Shown: piece after piece, positions 7,024 to 14,539 of the stretch
Layout of the letters: the number at the start of each line of letters is the position of its first letter
Numbering within the stretch: position 1 is the stretch's first letter
Assembly: GCA_964500525.1 (NCBI GenBank)
Contig: CAZCOE010000098.1
Coordinates: 1 to 14,791 of the forward strand
Length of the DNA: 14,791 nt
Source of the DNA: RGIG7378 sp964500525
GTDB lineage: Bacteria; Bacillota; Clostridia; RGIG7378
Direction of reading: 5' to 3'
Made by a program: the position numbers and the translations under genes
Notes under the pieces: model-generated
Told to the model about the DNA's origin: nothing
The model's database searches: none
Seen by the model: the letters and a program-made list of their open reading frames with translations, nothing else

Positions 7024-8328
7024 ATGAAGGCACTTAGGGGTCTGTTAGTATTTGTAATAGTAATATGTCTGGGACTGGCTTTATACGTAAGCTTTATTTG
7101 GGATCCCCAGGGTGGAGAAGACGTGGCAATGAGCCCATCTCCCACATTTATGATCCAGACCTGCACTCCTGCTCCCCAGCCAACGCCTACTGTTACACCT
7201 GTTCCTACTCCTGCCCCGGTATATACCGGCGAACTGGTAGTGGCAGGTGATATTGTGATGCACATGGGACTGAACGAACAGTCCTATAACAGCGCAGCAT
7301 CCAGGTACGACTATTCGTATCTGCTGGAGGACGTGGCGCCCCTGTTAAGTCAGGCGGACTATGCCATGGCCTGCCTGGAAACCACCTTTGACGGCACCGG
7401 CGTTTACACAGGATATCCGGCATTTGTGTCTCCCGACGAACTGGCATTTGACCTGAGGGATGCAGGCATAGATTTTCTCAGCACTGCCAGCAATCACGCA
7501 GTAGACTCCAAATACAAGGGACTGGTCCGCACCACAGAGGTGCTTGACAGGGCCGGAATAAGCCATAGCGGCACTTTTACCAGCCAGGCGGATTACGATG
7601 ACCCGGTAACTGTGGTGAACGTAGGAGGCATTTCTATGGCTGTGGTGGCCATGACCTACAACACCAACTGGGGCAAGGTTCCCGAGGGCTATGCGGTCAA
7701 CTACTTCACTCTGGATTGGGCCAGGGAAGGCAAGGTGCCGGACTACAGCAGGATTGACTACTGTATTGCCAAGGCCCGGGATAAGAACACGGACCTGATT
7801 GCATTCTACATGCATTGGGGAGACGAATACGATATTGCGGGAAACGATGTCCAGAGACAGGTGGCGGACTACCTGTTTGACCACGGCGTCACATTGGTGC
7901 TGGGGGGACATGTCCACGTACCACAACCCATGGAATACAGGCAGGTCACATACCCGGACGGATCCACCGGCACAGGGTTTATTTGCTACTGTCTGGGGAA
8001 CTTCCTCTCCACAATGAACCAGCAATACACATATGACACGGTGCTGCTGAACATCAAAATGTCCAAGCAGGGGGACGCTCCCGTAGTGATAGAGGATGTT
8101 TCATACACACCCCTTTTCATGTACGACGCCCATGACAACGGGGACTGGAGCGAACAGTATCCCAGATTTAAGCTGTTAGATACCTACAAGGTGCTGGATG
8201 CCTATAAATCGGGGAATCTTGCGGATTATCCCTTTGCAAACCAGACCCTGAAGACCAATCTGGAAAAGGGCCTTGGAGAAATCAGGAGCATTATGGGCAC
8301 GGAATTGGACATAAGACATGGCAATTAA
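7024..8328 (+). CDS. CapA-family metallophosphatase-like surface protein
   Basis: The 434-residue protein belongs to the CapA/PGA_cap family, a calcineurin-like metallophosphoesterase fold named after poly-gamma-glutamate capsule synthesis. Residues 4-25 form a signal anchor without a lipobox, followed by a Pro/Thr-rich linker (37-66) of the kind that spans a Gram-positive wall. The catalytic domain shows GDIV (Asp75), CLETTF (Glu119), SNHAVDSKYKG (Asn157/His158), FYMHWGDEY (His264), LVLGGHVHVPQP (His296/His298) and CLGNF (323-327), all expected metal or active-site positions. The protein is therefore likely active and faces outward. No capB, capC or capE neighbour is present, so capsule synthesis cannot be concluded; many such proteins act on unknown wall substrates. 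GAGGCGG lies 2 bases before the ATG at 7024. It overlaps the next gene by 11 bases. Confidence 0.85.
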   Translation: MKALRGLLVFVIVICLGLALYVSFIWDPQGGEDVAMSPSPTFMIQTCTPAPQPTPTVTPVPTPAPVYTGELVVAGDIVMHMGLNEQSYNSAASRYDYSYLLEDVAPLLSQADYAMACLETTFDGTGVYTGYPAFVSPDELAFDLRDAGIDFLSTASNHAVDSKYKGLVRTTEVLDRAGISHSGTFTSQADYDDPVTVVNVGGISMAVVAMTYNTNWGKVPEGYAVNYFTLDWAREGKVPDYSRIDYCIAKARDKNTDLIAFYMHWGDEYDIAGNDVQRQVADYLFDHGVTLVLGGHVHVPQPMEYRQVTYPDGSTGTGFICYCLGNFLSTMNQQYTYDTVLLNIKMSKQGDAPVVIEDVSYTPLFMYDAHDNGDWSEQYPRFKLLDTYKVLDAYKSGNLADYPFANQTLKTNLEKGLGEIRSIMGTELDIRHGN

Positions 8329-9295
8329 TACCGAGGGCTTCGTATGCGACCTGTGCCCCCGCAGGTGCCACGCGTTGAGGACACCGGAAGGGGGAGAGGG
8401 CTATTGCAAAATGCCCTCTGTTATTTATGCGGCCAGAGCGGCATTGCACTATTACGAGGAGCCGATTATCAGCGGCGACCCGGTTCAGAGAGAGGAACGG
8501 GAGACCCGGGGGCTGCCCTATGGCAGCGGCGCTGTGTTTTTCTCCGGCTGCTCCCTGAGCTGTGTGTTCTGCCAGAACTACAGCATCAGCCATATGAGGA
8601 AGGGAGCGGCTATTACGCCGGAGAGGCTGGCTCAGATATTTTGCCAGCTCCAGGACCGGGGCGCGTACAACATTAATCTGGTGAACCCCACCCACTATGC
8701 CCATGGAATCAGGGAGGCACTCCGGATATACAGGGCCAGACCCGACCATTTGCCGGTGGTATACAATACCGGCGGATATGACAGAGTGGAGACCCTGAGG
8801 AGCCTGGATGGGCTGATTGACATATATCTGCCTGATATGAAGTACTTTAGCACCCAGCTGGCCAAGCGCTATTCGGACGCAGAGGATTATTTCGAAGTCG
8901 CAGCGGCCGCCATTGCCGAAATGTACAGGCAGGTGGGCAAGCCCTGCTTCAATCAGGATGGAATAATGACCAAGGGCGTCATAGTGAGACACCTGGTACT
9001 GCCCCACGACAGGGGAGACACCCTGGACGTAATCGACTATATAGCATCCACCTATGGGGACAATGTGGTGCTCAGCGTTATGAGCCAATATACGCCTCTT
9101 GGGAGGGCTGAGGAGTTCCCGGAAATAAACAGGCCCATATCCACATTTGAGTACATGAAAGTGGCCCGATACCTGGAGGAACACGGCACAGACATGATGT
9201 ATTACCAGGAGCGGTCATCGGTGGGAGCGGAGTTTGTGCCGGAGTTCAACTTAACCGGCCTGGGCGAATCAGAGCAAAGCTCTGATTCGCAGTGA
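8318..9295 (+). CDS. PflX-like (COG1313) radical SAM protein
   Basis: This 325-residue radical SAM enzyme resembles the pyruvate formate-lyase-activating-enzyme relative PflX/COG1313, whose substrate is not established. It has the canonical CxxxCxxC cluster (Cys78, Cys82, Cys85 in SGCSLSCVFCQNY) and an N-terminal cysteine group (Cys10, Cys13, Cys17, Cys30) typical of this family that may hold a second metal site. Further family stretches are NINLVNPTHYAHGI, VVYNTGGYDRVETL, DIYLPDMKYF and VIVRHLVLPHD. The conserved protein should end at about EFNLTGL (residue 315); the last 10 residues are encoded by a 12-bp hairpin at 9264-9290 and the TGA is the first triplet of a repeat arm. The start overlaps the CapA-like gene by 11 bases, with only a weak GGA upstream. 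Confidence 0.85.
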   Translation: MAINTEGFVCDLCPRRCHALRTPEGGEGYCKMPSVIYAARAALHYYEEPIISGDPVQREERETRGLPYGSGAVFFSGCSLSCVFCQNYSISHMRKGAAITPERLAQIFCQLQDRGAYNINLVNPTHYAHGIREALRIYRARPDHLPVVYNTGGYDRVETLRSLDGLIDIYLPDMKYFSTQLAKRYSDAEDYFEVAAAAIAEMYRQVGKPCFNQDGIMTKGVIVRHLVLPHDRGDTLDVIDYIASTYGDNVVLSVMSQYTPLGRAEEFPEINRPISTFEYMKVARYLEEHGTDMMYYQERSSVGAEFVPEFNLTGLGESEQSSDSQ

Positions 9296-9390
9296 ATAGT
9301 GAATGGTGAAGAGTGAAGAGTTCTGGTCCCCATGATCCTTTGATCGACTAGCGAAGCAAGCTGTGCTGCGCTTCGCTAGTGAAGAGTGAA
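9264..9390 (+). repeat. TGA-rich/hairpin repeat at the end of the radical SAM gene
   Basis: A perfect 12-bp hairpin GCGAATCAGAGC, loop AAA (9264-9290), is followed by an arm (9291-9350) starting AGTGAATAGTGAATGG and containing TCTGGTCCCCATGATCC, then by a GCGAAGC...GCTTCGC palindrome (9351-9376) and a broken second arm (9377-9390). The first hairpin and the stop codon belong to the radical SAM gene. 9291-9368 is nearly identical to 14521-14598. The first hairpin may also work as a T-less terminator or as 3' end protection. Confidence 0.85.
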
Positions 9391-9523
9391 ATACCGAAGT
9401 ACACTCTATTTTGTGGCTGCGGTGTATTGGCAAAACAGAGAATTGGTGATAATGTATCGATGAGGCGTTAATCGTATAGAAACAAATCAATGTGGCCAAT
9501 TTGCCCAAAACTGGGCATTTAAA
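9391..9523 (+). other. Intergenic stretch with no recognisable gene
   Basis: No coding similarity was seen between the repeat and the antitoxin-like frame. A hairpin TGCCCA-AAAC-TGGGCA (9502-9517) sits immediately before the antitoxin ATG. The base composition is more AT-rich than the operon before it, which fits a junction into transferred DNA. Confidence 0.4.
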
Positions 9524-9673
9524 ATGCGTTTTAATCCGAATGTTCGCCGGGAAGTAGAGGCGGTTTATGCCGCTTATGGCTTGAGTTTGACAGATGCACT
9601 CAATGTTTTCATTCAGCAATCTTTAAACGAAGATAGTTTGCCCATTGTTGTCTTGACAAGGGATCCACTATAG
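9524..9673 (+). pseudogene. RelB/DinJ-type antitoxin, short or truncated, without toxin
   Basis: A 49-codon frame from ATG 9524 to TAG 9671 encodes MRFNPNVRREVEAVY, then AAYGLSLTDALNVFIQQSLN and EDSLPIVVLTRDP. The pattern NVRREVE-x-VYAAYGLSLTDALNVFIQQ fits the ribbon-helix-helix core of RelB/DinJ antitoxins, which bind a RelE/YafQ-type toxin and repress their own operon. The usual six to eight N-terminal residues of the first beta strand are missing or divergent, no ribosome binding site precedes the ATG, and no toxin gene follows. I therefore read it as a remnant; an orphan short antitoxin is possible. A perfect -35 hexamer TTGACA (9653-9658) lies inside its 3' end but I see no -10 at proper spacing. 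Confidence 0.6.
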
Positions 9674-9756
9674 TAGGCATCATCCACATTATTTACTGGA
9701 AAGGCAGCCACTTATCTGCACGATTGCAGACACATAGCGGTTGAATAGGTGTTTTT

Positions 9757-12543
9757 ATGCTTCAATGTCGGGAATGTGCCTACTATTGCGCACACGGAGA
9801 GAACATTAGGTGCCCGTTTTTCCAGGGGCATTACGATCAACTGCAGCTTAAAGAGATCGAAGAGCGGGCCAAGAATAAGGACAAATTGGCACGGATTTAT
9901 TTGGCGGTGTGCCGAGCTGACGGGGAACGTGGGCTGACAAAGCCTTCTAAAGGTGTCTCTCAGCTGAAGAAGCTGGCTAGAAAGAATCCCCTTGCAAAAG
10001 GCTTTTTAGGTCTGCATTATTTGAATGGAAGCCAAACATCGAAAAAAGATGCAATACGAGGCTTCAAGCTTTGCAAGGAAGGTGCGTATAACACCTGCTG
10101 TCATCAGCTTGAAGCGCAGCTGTCTGAGTGCTACGAGAGAGGCATCGGTACTGCCCGAGATTATGAAGAGGCAAAGAAACAGCGCAAAGCTGCTGCTTTG
10201 CGGGGCAACGATAAGCTGCTCATGCAGGCAGCTGAAGAGATGGAATACGGAAGTAATCTTGATATAGGTTATGCGATTTCGTTGTACAAACGGGCGGAGC
10301 AGTGGGGGTTGCCCATGGGCGAAGAACGCCTGCGGCGTTGCTACCTTAATCATTTCGATAAAGTCGTCGGGGAATATATATACGAGAAGGCCGTTGGTGG
10401 CAGTGGAAGCCATCAGTTAGAAATTGCACACTTTTTTCTGGAGAAACCCTTCAAGTATAATCCGCAGGAAGCGATAAAGTGGTATCATGCCGCGGCGATG
10501 CGAAACAGCAAAGCCGCATATGAACTGGCCGAAATGTACCTGGAAGGCACTATTTGGGGAAAAGATACGGGTCTTGCCTGGTGGTATTTGAAGCAGGCCT
10601 ACGATATTCCGGAGGCAGAGCAGTTGCTCAACCGGCTTGAGTCTGAGGCCAAAGACAACCTGGAAAACGAAGCATTCTTTCAAACACCGTCACACAGGGC
10701 ACTGTGGGCTGCTCTTTATATGAGCTATGATCCCGATAGAGCAAAAGCGTCCTTGGAGCAAGGTGCAGCCCAAGACTGCGTTTGCAGTTTGGAAGCACTG
10801 GGCGTTTCCTATTTTGTTGGTCGGTTTGGCAGAATCGATTACGGGCAAGCATTTAGCTATCTGTCCCGGGCCTGGAAACACGCTTCCTTCACGTCAAAGA
10901 ACACCCGCATTAATGGCGGCAGCCCACTTGCCGGTTCTTACCTAGCCTGCTGCTATTATGCGGGTCTGGGAACCAAGGCAGACAAGAACAAGGCTACAGA
11001 GATTATTGAAGCGGTTTTCAATACAAAAATCCGGTTTCAGCCTGCCCAAAACGGAGATTACTTTGAGCTCAAGCGAGTAAATGCGATTGGGAATAGGTAC
11101 CATATGGAGCGAATTCACAATTTACTGAAAGATATAAATATTAACTACTCTTCCAGATATCTGAAAGAGATGGTCTATGGGATTAATCTGTTAGGTTGTT
11201 GTCTAATGGATCAAGGCTGCAATATGGAGGCGAAGGAATGCCTTTCTAAGGCAGCGGAGGTGGGACTTCCGTCTGCACACCTTAATCTGGCCATTTTGGG
11301 GGAACAGAACGCAGCATGTTCCATGTCACAGGAGGATATCTTTCAGCATTATAAGAAGGCATTGGAGGGAGGTCTGGGATCAGCCCGATATAAAGTGGGC
11401 TTGTGCTACCTGGAGGGAAGAGGCACGGAGCCGAACTATCCGGAGGCACTGCGCCTGATAACACTCGTTGCCGAAAGCGGCAGCGGTGAAGCTCTGGAGA
11501 AACTGGGTGATTGCTACTTTACGGGTGTCACCGGGGCGAAAAGTATTCCAAAGGCAATCCGGTACTACGAAGAAGCTTCCGCAGCCGGACGTAATGTAGC
11601 CGATAAGCTGCTGCAATGCCTGCGGCAAGCCCCTGATGCCCAGATAACGACCCCTGCTGTCTGCGCCAAGCTGGGTAGTGACTATTATAATAATAAGAAC
11701 TATTCAGAAGCAGTGAAATGGCTGACAAAGGCAGCGGGAGAGCAGTTCCCCGAAGCAACCTCCATGTTGGCAGATTGTTACCGATACGGTAAGGGAATAC
11801 AGCAGAATCTAGCAGAAAGCTTCCGGCTCCATAAGATAGCAGCGGAGAAGAAAATTCCCCAGAGTCAATATGGGTTAGGCCTATGCTACTATTATGGCGA
11901 AGGTACTGCAGTGGATAAGAAACAGGCAGCCCAGCTATTTTTACTGGCCGCAAAGAATTCTCATATGGAAGCCCAAAAAATGCGTGCTGTCTGTTGCTAT
12001 AATGGCGAAGGTGTAGAGAGGAATTATAAGGAAGCCTACGATTGGTTTTCGTTGGCAGAGACGAAAGGTGATGCACTCGCAAGCCGTAATTTGGGCCTTT
12101 TCTACGAGTTTGGGAACGGCGTTCAGATGAGTCTGTATGTAGCGGAGGCTAAATACCAGGAGGCCGTACAACGAGGATATGACAGCGCAAAAGAAGATCT
12201 GAAAAGGCTGAAGAAAAAAAGAGAGGAAGCTGAGAGAAGAGAACGCCAGGCTCTTTTCACCAGTTACAGTACGTCAGGCGACCGTGCCCCCAGCTACAGT
12301 TTGTCCAACTACAAAGCAAATCCCTATGAAGATCTGGATTATGATTCTTCCATTAGATTTATAAACCGATGCCTGAAAACGGATCTGGATCTATGCAGTT
12401 CCGAGGAAGAAAAGAAAAAAGTTCTGGCCGAATATCATTATAAATACCCAGACACGCCTCTGTACGAAACAGATACCAGCTATACTCCCTCGGAGTCGCT
12501 GGACGACCACGACTATCTGGAGCTTCTGAATGATATTATGTAG
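9757..12543 (+). CDS. Large Sel1-repeat protein with N-terminal cysteine cluster
   Basis: The 928-residue soluble protein is mostly Sel1-like (TPR-type) alpha-helical repeats, which normally act as protein-binding scaffolds. Clear repeats include LAEMYLEGT near residue 263, GLCYLEGRGT near 548, DCYRYGKGI near 675, GLCYYYGEGT near 707, CCYNGEGV near 746 and LFYEFGNGV near 782; the first half is more diverged. The N terminus has Cys4, Cys7, Cys11, His13 and Cys19 (CRECAYYCAHGENIRC), probably a small zinc site. After the repeats comes a charged coiled coil (about 812-832) and an acidic, Ser/Tyr-rich tail ending in LELLNDIM. No signal peptide or membrane segment is present, so it should be cytoplasmic. 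Start ATG 9757 follows a weak TAGGTG at 9745-9750. The role is unknown. No terminator is evident downstream. Confidence 0.82.
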   Translation: MLQCRECAYYCAHGENIRCPFFQGHYDQLQLKEIEERAKNKDKLARIYLAVCRADGERGLTKPSKGVSQLKKLARKNPLAKGFLGLHYLNGSQTSKKDAIRGFKLCKEGAYNTCCHQLEAQLSECYERGIGTARDYEEAKKQRKAAALRGNDKLLMQAAEEMEYGSNLDIGYAISLYKRAEQWGLPMGEERLRRCYLNHFDKVVGEYIYEKAVGGSGSHQLEIAHFFLEKPFKYNPQEAIKWYHAAAMRNSKAAYELAEMYLEGTIWGKDTGLAWWYLKQAYDIPEAEQLLNRLESEAKDNLENEAFFQTPSHRALWAALYMSYDPDRAKASLEQGAAQDCVCSLEALGVSYFVGRFGRIDYGQAFSYLSRAWKHASFTSKNTRINGGSPLAGSYLACCYYAGLGTKADKNKATEIIEAVFNTKIRFQPAQNGDYFELKRVNAIGNRYHMERIHNLLKDININYSSRYLKEMVYGINLLGCCLMDQGCNMEAKECLSKAAEVGLPSAHLNLAILGEQNAACSMSQEDIFQHYKKALEGGLGSARYKVGLCYLEGRGTEPNYPEALRLITLVAESGSGEALEKLGDCYFTGVTGAKSIPKAIRYYEEASAAGRNVADKLLQCLRQAPDAQITTPAVCAKLGSDYYNNKNYSEAVKWLTKAAGEQFPEATSMLADCYRYGKGIQQNLAESFRLHKIAAEKKIPQSQYGLGLCYYYGEGTAVDKKQAAQLFLLAAKNSHMEAQKMRAVCCYNGEGVERNYKEAYDWFSLAETKGDALASRNLGLFYEFGNGVQMSLYVAEAKYQEAVQRGYDSAKEDLKRLKKKREEAERRERQALFTSYSTSGDRAPSYSLSNYKANPYEDLDYDSSIRFINRCLKTDLDLCSSEEEKKKVLAEYHYKYPDTPLYETDTSYTPSESLDDHDYLELLNDIM

Positions 12544-12683
12544 GTGTACCTGATATGCATGTCAATTAAAACGTTAAAAGAGAGTATTCCCAAAAATCGA
12601 AAACAATTATTCTCAGGAATATCAAGAGTATATAGCGACAAATGAAAACCGTATTGTGTCCATCACCACAACCACACGCAAAA

Positions 12684-12748
12684 ACACGAAAATAACACGA
12701 AATATTCACGAAATAGTATTGTATATCCTCCATGTCGTGTAGTATACT
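12684..12748 (+). promoter_or_regulatory. Promoter and 11-bp triple-repeat operator of the XRE/ATPase gene
   Basis: Three adjacent 11-base units at 12684, 12695 and 12706 (ACACGAAAATA, ACACGAAATAT, TCACGAAATAG) stack one helical turn apart just upstream of a -35 TTGTAT (12719-12724). An inverted TCGTGT lies in the 18-base spacer, and a good -10 TATACT is at 12743-12748. Transcription would start near 12755, at the ribosome binding site itself, giving a leader of about 11 bases. The downstream gene encodes an XRE-type HTH, so autoregulation at these repeats is a natural inference. A preceding stretch (12544-12683) holds no gene I recognise. Confidence 0.65.
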
Positions 12749-12766
12749 GATACCGAGGTGATGATA

Positions 12767-14539
12767 ATGACTTTAAAGGAATTAAGAATATCCAAAGGAT
12801 TGAGCCAGACTGAATGCGCCAAGTATCTCGGTATGTCTACAAGGAATTACCAGAACTATGAGAATGATTTGAACAAGACGAATACCGCAAAATACAATTC
12901 CGTATATCAAAAGCTTGAAGCCTACGGGAAAACAATTTCCGGAACAAATACCCACGGAAATCCCAGCGGGTTTCATACAAATGTTATTGCGGGGGAGGCC
13001 CTTCAGCCCCTCACGCGTATAGTCACCAAGTATAAAAAACGAGACTGCTTTAAGCTATTGGAGAAGTTTATAGCAAAAAACATCGACGGTAAAATTGCTA
13101 TTCTCTATGGCCTGCGTAGGACGGGAAAAACAACGCTTTTGTTTCAGATGATAAATGAGCTTCCCAGGGAGCAAACCGCCTATATCAAAATCAAGACAAC
13201 AGACAACATGTCAAACTTGACAAAGGATCTTGAGTTGCTTTACGAGAATGGGTTCAGATTCATCTTCATCGACGAAGTAACGCTGATGGAAGACTTTATC
13301 GGCACTGCGGCATTGCTCTCGGACATTTTTGCGTCCATGGGAATGAAAATCGTGGTCTCCGGCACAGATTCCCTTGGCTTCGCTATGGCAAACCGTGATG
13401 AACTCTATGACAGAAATGTCATGATTCATACATCGTTTATTCCCTTCAGAGAATATTCGCGCCTACTGGGAGTTCGGTCAATCGACAGCTATATTGAATA
13501 TGGTGGAACTCTGAAGATAGAGAATATGGGTTTTGACGATCCGGATTTTGCATTTGATGAAGTTTCGTTTCGCGATGATGAAAGCACGAGAAAATATATC
13601 GATACCTCAATCAGCCGCAACATTCAGCATACGCTGAAGAATGACAGATTCGGCGAAAATTTTAATCAGCTGCGCGAGCTATACGATAAGGGAGAGCTGA
13701 CCAATGTGATCAACCGAATCGTTGAGAGCATGAGCCATCAATTCCTGCTGCGTGTTGTGCAGGAGGAGTTTAAGTCCCGCGACTTTGGCTCGGCCAGAGA
13801 GCTGCTCTTGCATGAGTATCCTGCGGAGACTGCCCATGTCCTGTATGATGTTGATGAAGAATCCATCATAAAACGGCTGAAAGTGTTGATCGACGTCAAG
13901 GAAAAAAGCGATCTGACTGTTGCTGTCACCCAGCAGCATATTGATAAAATTAAGAAATATCTATACATGCTTGACCTGCTTGAGGCCTGCACGGAGCGAT
14001 ACGAAACAGGGGGACAGGCGGAACATGCCGTACTGGCACAGCCGGGAATGCGGTTTGCGATTGCCAAAACACTGGTCTATTCTCTGATGCAGGACGAATA
14101 CTTCAGCACGCAGTCTGAGAGTAACAAAATGCATATTGCTGAGAAAATTCTGGAGGATGTCAAGGGCAGAATGATGGAAGACATTGTGCTGCTGGAAACC
14201 AGTAAGGCAGCACCTAAGTGTCTAGAGGTGTTCAAGTTCAAGTTTGATGATGGCGGGGAATATGACATGGTGGTCTATGACAGGCAAAGCGACACTTGCC
14301 GTCTATATGAGGTAAAGCACAGCAACAAAATCGTTGACCGTCAAACTAAATACCTGCGGGATGAAGCAAAGCTTGCACTGATGACGCATCGCTTCGGCGA
14401 GGTAAAAGGACGCTATGTAGTCTATCGCGGAGAGTCATCTTCAGTAAACGGCATTGAGTATCTTAATGTGGAGGAATATTTGAGAGGATTATGCGAAGCG
14501 GGGCTTCGCTGCGCTTCGCCAGTGAATAGTGAATGGTGA
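12767..14539 (+). CDS. XRE-type HTH / AAA ATPase / nuclease-like fusion protein
   Basis: The 590-residue protein has a helix-turn-helix at residues 1-54 (KELRISKGLSQTECAKYLGM), an AAA_14-type ATPase with Walker A GLRRTGKTT (115-123), Walker B FIFIDE (165-170) and sensor-1 VVSGTDS (196-202), a long helical middle, and a C-terminal region with EYDMVVYD (Asp500) and RLYEVKHS (Glu515, Lys517) that fits the PD-(D/E)XK pattern of DUF4143-type C termini. Such ATPases are common in mobile and accessory regions of gut bacteria and their role is not established. I chose ATG 12767 rather than GTG 12758, because GAGGTG at 12755-12760 is then the ribosome binding site. The last 15 residues (CEAGLRCASPVNSEW) are encoded by the repeat at 14493; the natural end is probably EEYLRGL. 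Confidence 0.8.
   Translation: MTLKELRISKGLSQTECAKYLGMSTRNYQNYENDLNKTNTAKYNSVYQKLEAYGKTISGTNTHGNPSGFHTNVIAGEALQPLTRIVTKYKKRDCFKLLEKFIAKNIDGKIAILYGLRRTGKTTLLFQMINELPREQTAYIKIKTTDNMSNLTKDLELLYENGFRFIFIDEVTLMEDFIGTAALLSDIFASMGMKIVVSGTDSLGFAMANRDELYDRNVMIHTSFIPFREYSRLLGVRSIDSYIEYGGTLKIENMGFDDPDFAFDEVSFRDDESTRKYIDTSISRNIQHTLKNDRFGENFNQLRELYDKGELTNVINRIVESMSHQFLLRVVQEEFKSRDFGSARELLLHEYPAETAHVLYDVDEESIIKRLKVLIDVKEKSDLTVAVTQQHIDKIKKYLYMLDLLEACTERYETGGQAEHAVLAQPGMRFAIAKTLVYSLMQDEYFSTQSESNKMHIAEKILEDVKGRMMEDIVLLETSKAAPKCLEVFKFKFDDGGEYDMVVYDRQSDTCRLYEVKHSNKIVDRQTKYLRDEAKLALMTHRFGEVKGRYVVYRGESSSVNGIEYLNVEEYLRGLCEAGLRCASPVNSEW

Noticed and set aside
8291..9184. 297-codon open frame on the minus strand
   Set aside because: It is antisense to the radical SAM gene, whose CxxxCxxC motif is unmistakable, and it shows no family pattern.
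9269..9619. 116-codon minus-strand frame across the repeat and antitoxin region
   Set aside because: It is open mainly because the repeat has no stops on its reverse strand; the translation has no recognisable pattern and the start would be TTG without a ribosome site.
9653..9680. Promoter for the Sel1 gene starting at the TTGACA hexamer
   Set aside because: No -10 hexamer is found 16-18 bases downstream; the only TATA-like box (TATAGT) is 10 bases away.
12559..12645. 28-codon frame MSIKTLKESIPKNRKQLF... after the Sel1 gene
   Set aside because: It has no ribosome binding site, no similarity I recognise, and lies in AT-rich DNA where such frames are expected by chance.
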